DNA of 64,000 bases from Fasciola hepatica (taxonomy: Eukaryota; Platyhelminthes; Trematoda; Plagiorchiida; Fasciolidae). A program made the position numbers and the translations under genes. The stretch spans positions 7,940,001-8,004,000 of the forward strand of contig CANUEZ040000163.1 of the NCBI GenBank assembly GCA_948099385.1. The letters are read 5' to 3'. Positions 11,673-21,306 of this stretch are shown in pieces. Each line of letters begins with the position of its first letter. The first letter of the stretch is position 1. The notes under the pieces were generated by a model, which did not search any database, was not told where the DNA came from, and saw nothing but the letters and a program-made list of their open reading frames with translations.

Positions 11673-11725
<53 letters not shown>
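11673..11725. repeat. (AT)26 tract next to the PLE piece
   Basis: The tract sits directly upstream of the PLE RT N-terminus. The right arm has the same arrangement at 56,848-56,891. It was therefore present before the duplication, or belongs to the element. Confidence 0.95.
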
Positions 11726-11727
<2 letters not shown>

Positions 11728-12039
11728 GACCGCGTGATGAGTGAACATTCGGTGAGAAATCACCTTACTTCCTTGAGTTTGATTTAAATACCATTTAGAA
11801 AAGCCTCGTCGTATTTAACTGAGCTGCCTTTCGTGAACAGTTACCACAAATATAAACATGCCAGTCAATTATGATCATGACAAGCTTGATTGAAAAACCA
11901 TTGATTTCTCTCTCACCGACAAAGGAACACAAATTCACGGTAGATACCGACGCCTTGTTTATTTTTCACTCGGCAAAGATCTTACCATCATATTAACCTT
12001 TTTTACCTCGCAAGTAGAACCATTTTCTTCAGAACAAGT

Positions 12040-12900
12040 CTTGAGGTTAATTTGAACCCCCGGCTGTCGGTCCAGACGGCTTATATTGAACTCTTTTCAA
12101 ATTTGGAGAAACTTCATTCCTCGGAACAGTGACTTCAATCGTCAACAATTCCATTTATCCCGGTATAATCCCCGGTTTCAAGAAATGCATAACAGTGGTA
12201 CCCATTCCCAAGCATTCCACCCTCAACATTCAGTCAAATTATTTCTATCCATTCGTTTCCGCTTGTTCTGCGCTAAAGCTGATCGAGCATGCTCTCCTTA
12301 GTCGATTGCATTTCTTTTTTTTTATCAAAGTGCACTAATGGTTCTGAGAAATCAGTCTGATATATCTTCTTCGATTACTTCTCTGTTTTTGATTGGGTTC
12401 CCCGTTTTCTACTTTTTCAAATCTGGAATCTCTTGGATGTTCCGCTTCCTTATTTCCATGGTTGAAAACTGCTTTTCCAACAGAACTCAAAATACCATAT
12501 TTGTTACAGGTTTGTCGAGTCTCAGCGAACACACTGGGGTTTTCTCAGAGAGCCGTCCTTTTTCCTATGCATTCTCACTGCATATATCGGCGACTCGTTC
12601 TCTGAACAATCTGTACATTTTATTCAGTACGCTCATCACTCCATGCACTTTCAGCCTATCTCCGACCACTCAAGCCATGTGTCTTTTCCCGAAAACATGT
12701 GCAATGTTCAGATTTTTCGCCCTATTTCAGTCTACATTTCAACTTTTCTAAATGTTTTGAGTGTATTTTCAGTCCTCATTGCTCACGTCGTCCCAACGAG
12801 CAATCTATTGTCAACGCTGTCCACTTTTCAGAAATGACTCCTTTAAGTACTTAGGAGTTACCAATAGCAAAAGAAAGCTTTTTTCTTTCCCTATTCTTGA
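12040..12900 (+). pseudogene. CR1-like LINE reverse transcriptase relic (left arm)
   Basis: Reading the plus strand in shifting frames gives the order of a CR1/jockey-type RT. The fingers read IVNNSIYPGIIPGFKKCITV and VPIPKHSTLNIQSNYF (12,135-12,230). A thumb-side text reads LIEHALLSRL. The palm reads FLISMVENCFSNRTQN and SLSEHTGV (12,450-12,540). The catalytic box reads YAHH (12,628-12,639) where YADD is expected, so both aspartates are changed to His. The text KYLGVT follows near 12,855. The right-arm copy is at 55,210-56,070 on minus and is about 97 % identical. The endonuclease and 3' end are missing. Confidence 0.7.
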
Positions 12901-12944
12901 CTGGTTATAAGATTGCGAAGATCTAATTTTCAAATTCACAGGAA

Positions 12945-13144
12945 ATTTTGTGGATTACCCTAGTCTCCCAAAATTGCCTGACATCTCTGACGTTTACCCT
13001 GGGAGTCTCCAAAGGGGAATGGACAACTCAACGAAATGTTATACCACCGATGATCTTACTACCGTCAACCCATCCATTTTCTCAAAAAGTGTTTCAGATA
13101 CCAGTCAGTTTTCTGAACATGAACTCCCCTCTGTCCCTGTTCAT
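12945..13144 (+). other. Exon-like ORF with 3' splice-site-like start
   Basis: After a pyrimidine-poor but plausible AG (TTCAAATTCACAG) an open frame reads NFVDYPSLPKLPDISDVYPG and ends PSVPVH at a stop near 13,147. It is rich in Ser, Pro and Asp, like a disordered linker. I do not recognise it. The right-arm copy (54,958-55,152, minus) is about 92 % identical and also mostly open. No good 5' splice site follows, so this may be a non-coding part of the LINE. Confidence 0.25.
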
Positions 13145-13342
13145 TGAAATTATTCAATAACCTGTACATTTACGGTTTTACAGGTGGTGAGGAGATTTGT
13201 GTTCGACAATTATGACGCTGACATGCAGAACAAAACTATGAAGGCCTTTTCTGGACAGTACGATGGCATCGTGAATGACTCACAACCATACTCGACGGGC
13301 TTGGGTCTCAGTTAGGAGACTGTAGATACACATTGTTGTCAG
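13144..13342 (+). other. 199-bp tract identical between the two arms
   Basis: Every base matches the reverse complement of 54,759-54,957, while the sequence on both sides differs at about 8-12 % of positions. It starts with a 3' splice-site-like GGTTTTACAG at 13,183. One frame then reads VVRRFVFDNYDADMQNKTMK and continues to a stop after GLGLS (about 13,305), 43 codons. I do not recognise the peptide. The identity could reflect gene conversion between the arms or constraint on an exon. Confidence 0.5.
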
Positions 13343-13389
13343 TTCCCAACACAGATGAAACGTAAAATACCGCATTCCTTTTTCGGCAG

Positions 13390-13626
13390 GTAATGGAAAT
13401 AGAAAAACGGCAAAGATTTTTATATGCTTTCATTTCGTCTGCCCTAGTTGATTACTTACATAAAACGTCAGTTTATAAAAAGGAATACGGCCCAAAGGAT
13501 ATAGCGCGAAAAATGAGGAACATGTTCCTGTGGGGTTATTTGGCTAACTCCAGAGAAGGTAGACTATTAGGAAATATGTTTCTGTGCTCAAAGATGGAGT
13601 TTCCTTTAGTGATGAGCATCGGTTAA
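13390..13626 (+). other. Unrecognised 77-codon ORF, exon-like
   Basis: CCTTTTTCGGCAG precedes a frame that starts at an ATG (13,393), reads MEIEKRQRFLYAFISSALVD and ends KMEFPLVMSIG. The right-arm counterpart (about 54,480-54,722, minus) has the same frame with one TAA inside (after HKTSVYKK). Composition is protein-like (Lys, Arg, Phe, Tyr). No domain was recognised. It could be a third exon of the same unit as the two preceding entries, or an element ORF. Confidence 0.3.
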
Positions 13627-13789
13627 CTAAACACTTGTAGTTGTGAACTTGCGATGCGTAATTTCACTTGTAATGACCAAGTCATTTCAACTCAATGACT
13701 CGCTGAATTATGCAAGGGCTTCGCAACGGGCGACACTAGATTTCTCGCCGGAAGCCGTCTAGTTCAGTCCATTTGAGTCGTTGAGCGTA

Positions 13790-14000
13790 AAGTCCACTAC
13801 GGAACGTGTTCAGTCACTCGTGTAGTCATGTGCCGTTTTGTGATACCTATGTAGTTGTTGTCGCAAGAGCAAGTGAACTGGTAGACAACATGAAAGGTAT
13901 CAAAAGCAAGATGACAATCATAGGGATCACTGAGTTTCAATCTATTCATGGTCTGCACTATGCGTAAATAGGAAATCACTTACGTACGGGTTAGAGTTGA
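13790..14000 (-). pseudogene. PLE GIY-YIG endonuclease fragment (left arm)
   Basis: The minus-strand frame 13,979-13,797 reads YDCHLAFDTFHVVYQFTCSC, then YIGITKRHMTTRVTEHVP. This is the PLE-type GIY-YIG start: a zinc-binding CxC, YIG, and an Arg in KRH. The text breaks off before the catalytic Glu. It lies upstream of the RT piece on the same strand, the reverse of the order in one PLE, so it belongs to a different insertion. The right-arm copy is at 54,105-54,320. Confidence 0.75.
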
Positions 14001-14412
14001 ACTTAGATTATGACGCAAACGATTAGGAAGGTGGTCACCACTAGGAGGAGAAAACAGAATGACTTTCTTTATTTCTACCTTTACCATGGGGTCTGTTTTG
14101 AATGATGATTTACTGTTATGCTGAATAACATTTTCCGGATAACCACTGGTCAACAGAATTTTTTGATAAAATCTCTATTTCGTAATGTATCAAAATTACT
14201 TGTTCATTTGGGCCCTGAGAAAACGGTTCTGAACAAAACCAAAGTGAAACTAGAGATATGCACATAATGTCCTCAGCATGTTGCTTTTCTGCAGAAGACA
14301 CCTTAAGGTGTTCCGTCCAAGATCCTTCCGATTAAAGTATCTGAAATGAATAAATTCTCACTGGAATTTTTCGAACGAGGTAGAAAAACTAGTACGAATA
14401 TAATAAAAAGTG

Positions 14413-14721
14413 TTATTTATATTGCTGAATGAAATTGTCACCATTTAGAGATGACAAAATATCATCATCAGTGAGTTCAAGTCCAGAAAACCAACTGATT
14501 TGCTGCACACTTTTGAGGATGGTGATAGAAACGAGAAGATGCATTTTAGTTACTTGACAGCATTCTTTCACATATCGGTGTCTGAGGGCAGGTATGTTGT
14601 TAGAAATAAAGCAAAGCAACAAATCACTTGTTCCCCACACATATAACCACGTGTTTTCTGACATGTACGCATTAGCAGACGAAAAGTAGGCTCCAAAGAA
14701 ACATTTTCTCCGTATGACATG
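14413..14721 (-). CDS. C-terminal part of an unrecognised duplicated gene, copy A
   Basis: The minus strand is open for about 102 codons. It reads CFFGAYFSSANAYMSENTW, then SDLLLCFISNNIPALRHRYV, and ends SLNGDNFIQQYK at TAA (14,413-14,415). The right-arm counterpart preserves the last 55 residues at high similarity (53,511-53,683), with mostly conservative changes. A conserved acidic SGLELTDDDI segment lies 20 residues before the end. I cannot name the family. An AG at CCTGCCCTCAG inside the frame could be a 3' splice site, so the true exon may be shorter (14,413-14,589). The gene would continue from the anchor-like exon at 14,915-15,184. Confidence 0.5.
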   Translation of the reverse strand, partial: HVIRRKCFFGAYFSSANAYMSENTWLYVWGTSDLLLCFISNNIPALRHRYVKECCQVTKMHLLVSITILKSVQQISWFSGLELTDDDILSSLNGDNFIQQYK

Positions 14722-14914
14722 TCATAAACAGGCAACTTATACACCAAAGAGTTACCTCAAGCGAAAGATTAAATGATTCTTCCATCATTCACAGTCAGCG
14801 CTTTGAATGGATGAAGTACATGTATTAAGGGGGTAGATGAGATTTATATAGTGCTTCCTCGTGTATCATAAACGCTTAGGCTGACAGTAATTACTCCTAA
14901 CAAGGATGAAATAT

Positions 14915-15184
14915 CTACACAGTAATTCCATGATCAGTATGGTGTTGATTAATGTGAGAGTGATATTCAGGGATAAAATCGAAAAAAATCATTCTTTTGA
15001 GGGCACTACCATTCAAAAAATTTTCATCTCTGGGCACTATCGGTATTTTGCACGAAATGTAGTCTTCCAGATCTACCCGAGGTGTGAGAAAGAATGTAAT
15101 AGTAGCTGTTATAGTAATGAAAAGAGCAGATTTCCAGATGTTTTCACTTTTCTGGTAAACTAATCCCAACCGTATATTTTTCAT
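14915..15184 (-). CDS. N-terminal membrane-anchor exon, copy A
   Basis: The minus-strand ATG at 15,184 opens 89 codons: a short basic lead (MKNIRLGLVYQKSENIWK), a 17-residue hydrophobic segment (SALFITITATITFFLTP), then a polar part with YISCKIPIVPRDEN. Positive lead plus one hydrophobic stretch is the pattern of a type II membrane protein, for example a Golgi enzyme. That is inference only. The complementary strand also has an 85-codon frame (14,906-15,163), so the strand is not certain. I prefer minus because of the anchor pattern and the collinear C-terminal frame 190 bp downstream. Copy B in the right arm has TAA stops. Confidence 0.45.
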   Translation of the reverse strand: MKNIRLGLVYQKSENIWKSALFITITATITFFLTPRVDLEDYISCKIPIVPRDENFLNGSALKRMIFFDFIPEYHSHINQHHTDHGITV

Positions 15185-15199
15185 TGCTTCTTAACCTTA

Positions 15200-15658
15200 A
15201 AAGGAATCATATTCAAAAAGTAGTAGTCTGTAAAATGTTCCTAACGTCGCTCACGGCAGCCTCACTGAATCACCATCAGAAACGGGTCTCCAAAAACTAT
15301 CGTACCCTGGGTTGGGGCTGCTGTCACACCAGACCGGACGATATAGGCCGTTTATTGGACCTATATATCAGGTAATAGTCCATGTTCTGGTCTACTAACA
15401 AAAGCAGGCTGGGTTTTGGCGAAAGATAAATCAATATCATCACAGACTATTGATAACTTCTCAAGCCAAAAATGATTCTGAGTTTATTCATCAGGAATTC
15501 GGTACGTATTTTCACTGCGAATAGGAAACCATCAACAAATGAGCGGGCAAAGACTCTGGAGATGGTTTTTGGATCAAAGGTATACCTCTGTGACGAAACG
15601 GATTGGCTTTTCATGGAACACCGTTCAGAATGGGGATCATAAACAAGACTCCGGCATT
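15200..15658. other. Upstream part of the duplicated gene unit
   Basis: Pairs with 47,743-48,205 as reverse complement at about 84 % identity. It contains a plus-strand frame from 15,472 (MILSLFIR) and overlapping minus frames. None is recognisable. In the right arm the matching minus frame (47,712-47,933) reads NRKPSTNERAKILEMI and SVTKRIGFSWNTVQN, which faintly resembles a transposase helix-turn-helix. It could instead be promoter and 5' sequence of the gene at 15,184. Confidence 0.3.
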
Positions 15659-17832
15659 GCACTGTCCTGCTCCATCAGTCACATGCAGCTTACCCAGCCC
15701 AAGACTGATATTGATTGACACCTTAGTTTTACTTGGAAACTTTTGTTCCTCTCTCGAAGCTCGTGCTTGCCGTTCGTTTATTCCAAATACTCGTTGCTCG
15801 TGCATGTGTGCTTTCGTTCCACCTAACAAGTCAGGCACCATCACTGGGTTGGCTGGTATCAGTACACTTTTCACGGACGGTGCCAAGTTCTCTACTGCAC
15901 CGAACTCTAACTCATTGATGTGTACCACGGCAAAGAACGAGCCGACGGCACAGAGACAAAGACCGCGGTTCGACTCGGACACAGACAAGCAGTGCCGCCG
16001 GATGTACTGGATGCAGCGCTCTTCCGTGGGGGTTGCACGTACACGATCTTCAAAGGCATAGAAAGAATGAAAACCTGGTGAGCCTAAGCCCATTAAATGT
16101 ATAAGCAGGAACCAACACTCACGTCACACAGAATCGGAATGGCGGTCCATGCCAATGCGTTACAACTGGTGACGAGTAGTTGCAGAATTCCCTATTGGCT
16201 GAAGTATTTCGAACATTTCGGTTATGAATCTGTCATTACCAAGAAGTGTAATTAATTCAAGAATGGACCAGAGAGATTGGCAAACATCTTCTAGCAAGGA
16301 CCCTGTGTCACGGAATTTAATTTTCCGGTCCAGGGTTCCGGTCGTTCTGTTTCAACTTGCAGACACGCGTTGCTGTTCATTGTCAAAGTATATACATCCG
16401 CATTCAATTTCGGCCACAAACACATCCGTAGAGTTAGTGATTTCTTTTTCTTCACACCTATGTGACCTTTGTGCAATGCAAACAGAACCGATTGAAGCTG
16501 TTTATTACCCCTAGTTGGAATCAACTTTGAGTCTTTTCCTAACCACCGTTCGCCGTTACAACATACAAGCGTACGCACCTTTGATTCTACACAGCTAATT
16601 TACTTGTACTGTTCCAACCCATTTGTTGTATGGATTGGCTGATGACTACGCCTAACCTGTTCTGCCCTCTTTTTCTAATATGACTCCGCTGTTCACCGTT
16701 TTCGCTCATCCGTGTTTGGCTGCTCACTGGCGTCCTTCCAAAATTGAGTCTGACTCGTGCGTTTCTGTTCGGTGGTTCCCAACCTTCTATGCTTAGTTAT
16801 ATTTTTGCTCGATTGTGTTTGTTGTCCATGAAGGCGAGTTATTGATTCGCGCTGAATGCGATCACCATACCGCACTTTATTGCACCAACTAACTGACTTT
16901 GATGACTGTCTGACGGAACGGTCTCTGTATCATTTTCGGGCATTAACTGTACTTCTAGCTTATAACTCTCTGAACTGTTGCATTTTTCAAATGTTCCTAA
17001 TCAAAAACATTGTTGTCGGTGGAGATTTTAAATAACCTGATGGACAGCTTTAACCTCATTAAAAAGCAAACACCCAGATGATCACAATCTCGCTTTCACC
17101 TCAAATGATTCTGCTATAATTGACACTGATAATGGGAATAGGTGAGACTGACTCCCGTTTTCTCCAACCACCACACACCCAAACACTGCACATGATCCCG
17201 CAAGCACACACGCACGGACTGAAACATTGGCTAGCTTCTGACGGCTACCGTAGAATCATCTAATTGAAAAACTTACCTTAAAGAAGGTTAGCCGCAGCAG
17301 CCAAAACGTCGTCCAATTAAAATCTCTACCGGTAACAGTGTGCTTTTGTCATAGATTCTTTAACACAATTTGAACCTCCTTCGAACCTGATATGTTACAC
17401 GTTACATGTTTCTTCTGTCTGTATTCTGTCGGATTAACCCGAACGATATCTCTACAATATAATTCATTTGTTAATTTCATCCGATGTTCATCTGTTTGGT
17501 CAGCGGTCAGCCCTTTTTGTTCTACTGAAATTCCGCCGGAGCAACTGTCTGATTACCCACATTTCGCATTGTTGATTGTACGTTGTCTTTCCCTTTTGCT
17601 AATCTGTTGCATATGTGGAACCAATTTTCAGTTGTTCACTTTCGCCAATAAACGTTCCTGCCCGTTCCTGTTCTAATTTTTCTGAACTTCTTTGGGTCGA
17701 TCGCAATTGCGTGTAATCTGGAAACGCATATCCTATAGAGTTACGGAATTCCACGGAGTTATTCAGAGCTCTGCTCTGTTTTTTGGTGCTGCTTCTGATA
17801 GCTCCCACAACTTGATGTTTACTCACTGACAA
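15611..17832 (-). pseudogene. Ty3/gypsy integrase-region relic (left arm)
   Basis: Read on minus, 17,832-17,599 contains LPDYTQLRSTQRSSEKLEQE, like the RNase H to integrase linker. After a left-only insertion (about 16,830-17,565) comes 16,578-16,291 with NKQLQSVLFALHKGHIGVKK and CLWPKLNADV. The His-His...Cys pattern is an integrase zinc-binding domain of a gypsy family different from the element at 1-4.8 kb. The catalytic core cannot be read. An open 160-codon frame (16,093-15,611) follows, without a known motif. The right-arm copy (43,391-44,780) is about 97 % identical and lacks the insertion. Confidence 0.65.
16830..17565. other. Left-arm-only insertion of about 730 bp
   Basis: The right arm joins the two flanks directly (between 43,680 and 43,695), so this piece was inserted into the left copy or lost from the right. 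The spacing in the right copy fits the normal gypsy linker length, which favours insertion here. A plus frame (17,392-17,676) overlaps its end. I see no terminal repeat or known protein. Confidence 0.55.
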
Positions 17833-18095
17833 AAAAATGTATGGATCATCCGTTGTATCCCAAAATTCCGTGGTCAGAAAGAAAGCACGCTCGCACGTTT
17901 GAACGTGTATTCAGTACCTACATGCGATAAACGCAAGTACGAGCAAGCAAGTGAAAACGCAAACACCTAGTCAAGTGCGTGCGTCAGCGTTGTATGCCGC
18001 TGAGAGTCAGGTGTACGGTCGGACTAGGCCACGCAAGTTCGTTCAACCCGTGGTACAATCCGATTGGTCAGTGCCGTTCGGGACGAAGCAGGACT

Positions 18096-18438
18096 GGCTT
18101 CAACTATGTTTGCGTGCGAATGACTCGAGGGTGTGACCATGATTGGGAGGGATTTGGATCGAGTGTTCGCGGCGTGTGGCTGTGTGTGCGTGCGAGACTG
18201 TCTGTCTGAGCACGACTGTTCATCCGAACACAGCGTCTGATTCACTTGCTAGCTGCTCATCGGGAGTTACTGAGCCTTCCACGTTCAACAAATGGGCACA
18301 GTCGACTAAATGTCGTTTCCATAAATTAAAAAGTAACCGCCGTTAGGACTTTGGTGCGATAGTATTTGTGGTCATCGGAGCTGTCGCTCTAAGCAGTTCG
18401 AGAGAGAGAGGCAATAAATAGGATGAGTAATGGGAGTT
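18096..18438. other. Left-arm segment replaced by a PLE in the right arm
   Basis: 343 bp present here are absent from the right arm, where 41,955-43,144 (1,190 bp, a PLE) occupies the same place. Its first half (18,100-18,245) is similar in direct orientation to about 49,600-49,720, sharing AGAGCACGACTGCTCAT-like text and GCGTGCGA. Purine-rich GAGAGAGAGAG occurs at 18,398. Confidence 0.6.
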
Positions 18439-19140
18439 CAGCGTGATTAAGCAGCGCAAGGTATCACCGTATACTGAGAAAAAACAAATGCGAAATAAGA
18501 TCATTCAGATTTGGAAAATTTCCTTAGGGTTTCGAATAAAATTTTAATGTGAATCGTCTTTATTTTCCAGTAGTATGAAGACAGAAAGTATCGAAGACTG
18601 CACATTTCAGAACACGGAAACAACGTATAACAGACTGACCTCACAAAACGTAATTTCTTCTGTCTTTTAGTATTTACTGGCAATCGCTTAGTGACGGCTC
18701 TCGGTTATTTACCGAATGAAACCTAAGAACGAGTAACCAAACCTTGCTGACACACCCGTGCCGTGCAAGGTTACGTCACATGTAAGCGTTTGATTCCAGT
18801 TACGACGCTTGGTAGCTTTGTGCAAGTCAAGTGAGCAGCTGCGTACTTGATGCAGAATCGATTTTCATCACTTTTCATATCACCAGCAGAATGAGTGATT
18901 TAACATCCGCGGAATTCCTAGAGAATGAAATTGAAATAATCAAACTAAGAAAGTAATTGAATACAGAATCGCATCGTAATCAGAAAACACTGAATAATGG
19001 TACCGAAGGAGAACTGTTCAGTATGTAAGGAAAAGTGACGATTTAAGGCATGTTTCCTTCAGTCATGAGATTAAAATGAAATTCGCACAGCCATAGTCAA
19101 GCGGAATAGAGTCTGACCCTAAAAAGGCATTCGCAAAACG
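18439..19140. other. Non-coding part of the left arm
   Basis: Pairs with 41,300-41,954 at about 95-97 % identity. I see no convincing open frame. It joins the gypsy relic to the LINE endonuclease relic. Confidence 0.4.
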
Positions 19141-19610
19141 TCCGTAAGGGACCTGTGCTCGGTCACTTTAATTGCAATGTGGAAAAAGATGGAACTGATG
19201 TTTTCGAAACCGTCGATCAGTTTACCTTCCACTGATCTTCATCCACTATCAGCACGACGTCCACTAAATGCAAGCTTACAAGCAGCTGAAACAAATCCTG
19301 ATGAAATTTATCCGTAACTTGAAAGAACCTGAAGTCAGTGGGTGCATACACGGACACAACAAGCAAGCTCCGACGTTTCAGTCATTTGCAGCTGGCACCT
19401 GCAAAACCATCCATCACAACTTCATACAAACCACGGTTTAACAAAATCCAGTCTAGTACCACACACTCAAATCTCAAACTGAAAGCAATCCCGACCTCAT
19501 CCTGACCACAAGCACTGGATAACGGATCATCAGACAGTCGAAGGGTGAATCTTGAGACTGAGTTTGTATCTAGGGTGAGAAATGCAATCACAAGAGTCTA
19601 ATCTTGTATC
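19140..19610 (-). pseudogene. LINE endonuclease fragment (left arm)
   Basis: On minus the frame 19,591-19,382 reads GIAFSLRFECVVLDWILLNR, then LYEVVMDGF, and after a stop SLLVVSVYAPTD. This is the middle of an APE-type LINE endonuclease (GIALS...LLDW...VxVVSVYAPTD). The C-terminal half of the endonuclease (SDHALV) is absent. The right-arm copy is at 40,770-41,350, plus. Confidence 0.7.
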
Positions 19611-19872
19611 CTTGTATTGACGACAACGCATATATCCATTTTGGGAGTTTCAAGATTTCCATTTAGGGCAGAATTTTACCCTATCTGATAAAGGAGTAGA
19701 ACTTTGTAGGCAACCAAGTGAAGTGAGAGCGTGAGCTTAAAAAGTGTGTTTTATCTATGCCCTAAACTTGAACGACTGTCTTTATTGAGCTGCAATAAAC
19801 TGTGGTGTTCTCCGTCGATCTTGAGTTAAGGCAGGGAGAATTAGTAATGTCCTTTACAGAGTGAATTATTTG

Positions 19873-20515
19873 TACCCAACCCATACATTAGTACACTCAT
19901 GATTAGACCATCTAAGAAAGCTTGCAACTTACATGGACATTTATTCAAAAGAACAATATTGTCCGCGCATTTGAAATCGGACTGGTCGATGGCACTATTC
20001 TCACACGAGGATAGGACTATCTCAAGCACCATTCCAATCACACATTCAAGGATTGGAAAAGAGAAATAAATATCTGTGACACACACTTCAGTGAGGGGTA
20101 GCACCAGAGAGAACTGTGCAGTAGATTGGACAGATTGCCGCTTTCATAATGAAGAAGACAGATGTGGACCTACGGATGGTGTACTGGTGTTCTAAAATTT
20201 GTTGAATGGCAAATATGTGGTCGATACAAAGCCGACCAGGTCTGAACCTGGCTTGATTCTCACAAGTAAACATTTCACAAGCATAGGATAATGGGCGAGG
20301 AATAATTTGAATGAGCAGCTTGGATAGGACACTCACCTAGCTAATTCCTCCGTGGTTTTCACGAGAGGACCTATCACCTTTCTTGTAATTTGGCACAATC
20401 ACAGACTCAGACCATTCTCTGGGAATTTTTTCAATGATTCCCATAATCCCTAGAAGTTTTATTTACTCCGGAACCAAAACTTCACCATAATCCTTGAATT
20501 AAAATGCAGACATAC
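19873..20515 (-). pseudogene. LINE RT fragment abutting the left arm
   Basis: The minus strand reads the same sequence as 26,640-27,310 plus: FESVIVPNYKKGD-like text, SKLLIQIIPRPLSYACEMFT and ENQARFRPGRLCIDHIFAIQ. It continues to MSVLMYG at 19,880, where it stops at the arm boundary. Similarity to the LINE at 25.25-27.93 kb is about 93 %, but this copy lacks about 130 bp of the palm. Stops break the frame. The junction at 19,872/19,873 is therefore also a LINE truncation point. Confidence 0.8.
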
Positions 20516-21192
20516 AGTCCGACTCAGTGGTTACTTTGGTCAATACTCAAAATAGACAAAGGTCCCTATCACATCGCCTCATGTGTATAGAAACCAATAT
20601 GGCATCTTTGGAGAAAAATAAGTAACGCTTTTTGGAATTAGATTTTTGGCGTTTGGTAGTGCCCATATTAGCGGACATGCTTCTACTTCGACTTACTGTG
20701 AAACTAAGCGATTCGTTAGCCTTGCAAACCCGGAGAGTACTGGTGTTGATTTTTTTCGTCGACTTGGTTATTTCGCTGTGATTACCGAATTCTTCCCACT
20801 TCGTTGAACGTGTGGAAAAAACGTGAAATACACAGGCTCTCTGTAAAATGGGATGGTGTTAATTTGTCTGTTTCCCAGCAGGAGCCGTGTAAAAATCCCA
20901 TCTTTTTAGGTAATGGTGCATTGATTATTTTCTGCTTAGGTAATACATAAACATACTCTTAACCACTGTTCAATTCCATCTTCATGCAAGCCTTTCCTCG
21001 GCCAAAGAGTGTTGAAACATTTTTTTCCAAATTTCTAAAACTGCCGTACAATTTCTACCGTTTTTATTCGGGGAACTGATGGTCTACCATAATGTTATGT
21101 GTTAATTTCTCATCTCCTGTACCTACACCCACTGGTTTTCATACTTCTTCGAACTTTCCTTTCTATTTTAGACGAAAAAGTTTGATCTTTTT

Positions 21193-21306
21193 GTCGTTGT
21201 TGTTGCTCTTTTTGTTGCTTTTTTTGTTGTTGTTGTTCCTGTTGTTGTTACTCTTGTTGTTGTTGTTGTTATCGCTGCTGCTGCTGCTCTTGTTGTTATT
21301 ATTGTA
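21193..21306. repeat. Compound TTG/CTG/TTA trinucleotide repeat
   Basis: About 110 bp of imperfect GTT/GCT/TTA triplets. On plus they give a run of Leu codons in a frame starting at 21,092. On minus they read as Asn/Ser-type triplets in other frames. No gene context supports translation. Confidence 0.9.

Larger units (their letters stand above)
11000..19872 (+). repeat. Left arm of a giant imperfect inverted duplication
   Basis: The arm pairs, as reverse complement, with 40,527-57,571. Matched points fix the register: 11,000 with 57,571; 13,144 with 54,957; 14,589 with 53,511; 14,590 with 48,815; 15,184 with 48,221; 15,658 with 44,855; 16,578 with 43,931; 17,832 with 43,391; 18,439 with 41,954; 19,872 with 40,527. 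The left arm is the compact form. Its only large private pieces are about 16,830-17,565 and 18,096-18,438. Identity by eye is about 97 % over the gypsy and CR1 pieces, 90 % around 13.8 kb and 84 % over 14.6-15.66 kb. The block mixes transposon pieces with gene-like exons, so a segmental duplication is likelier than one mobile element. Confidence 0.9.

Noticed and set aside
15603..16061. 152-codon plus ORF
   Set aside because: Complement of the gypsy-relic region, whose coding direction (fixed by the integrase text) is minus. Its mirror in the right arm is not conserved as a frame of the same length.
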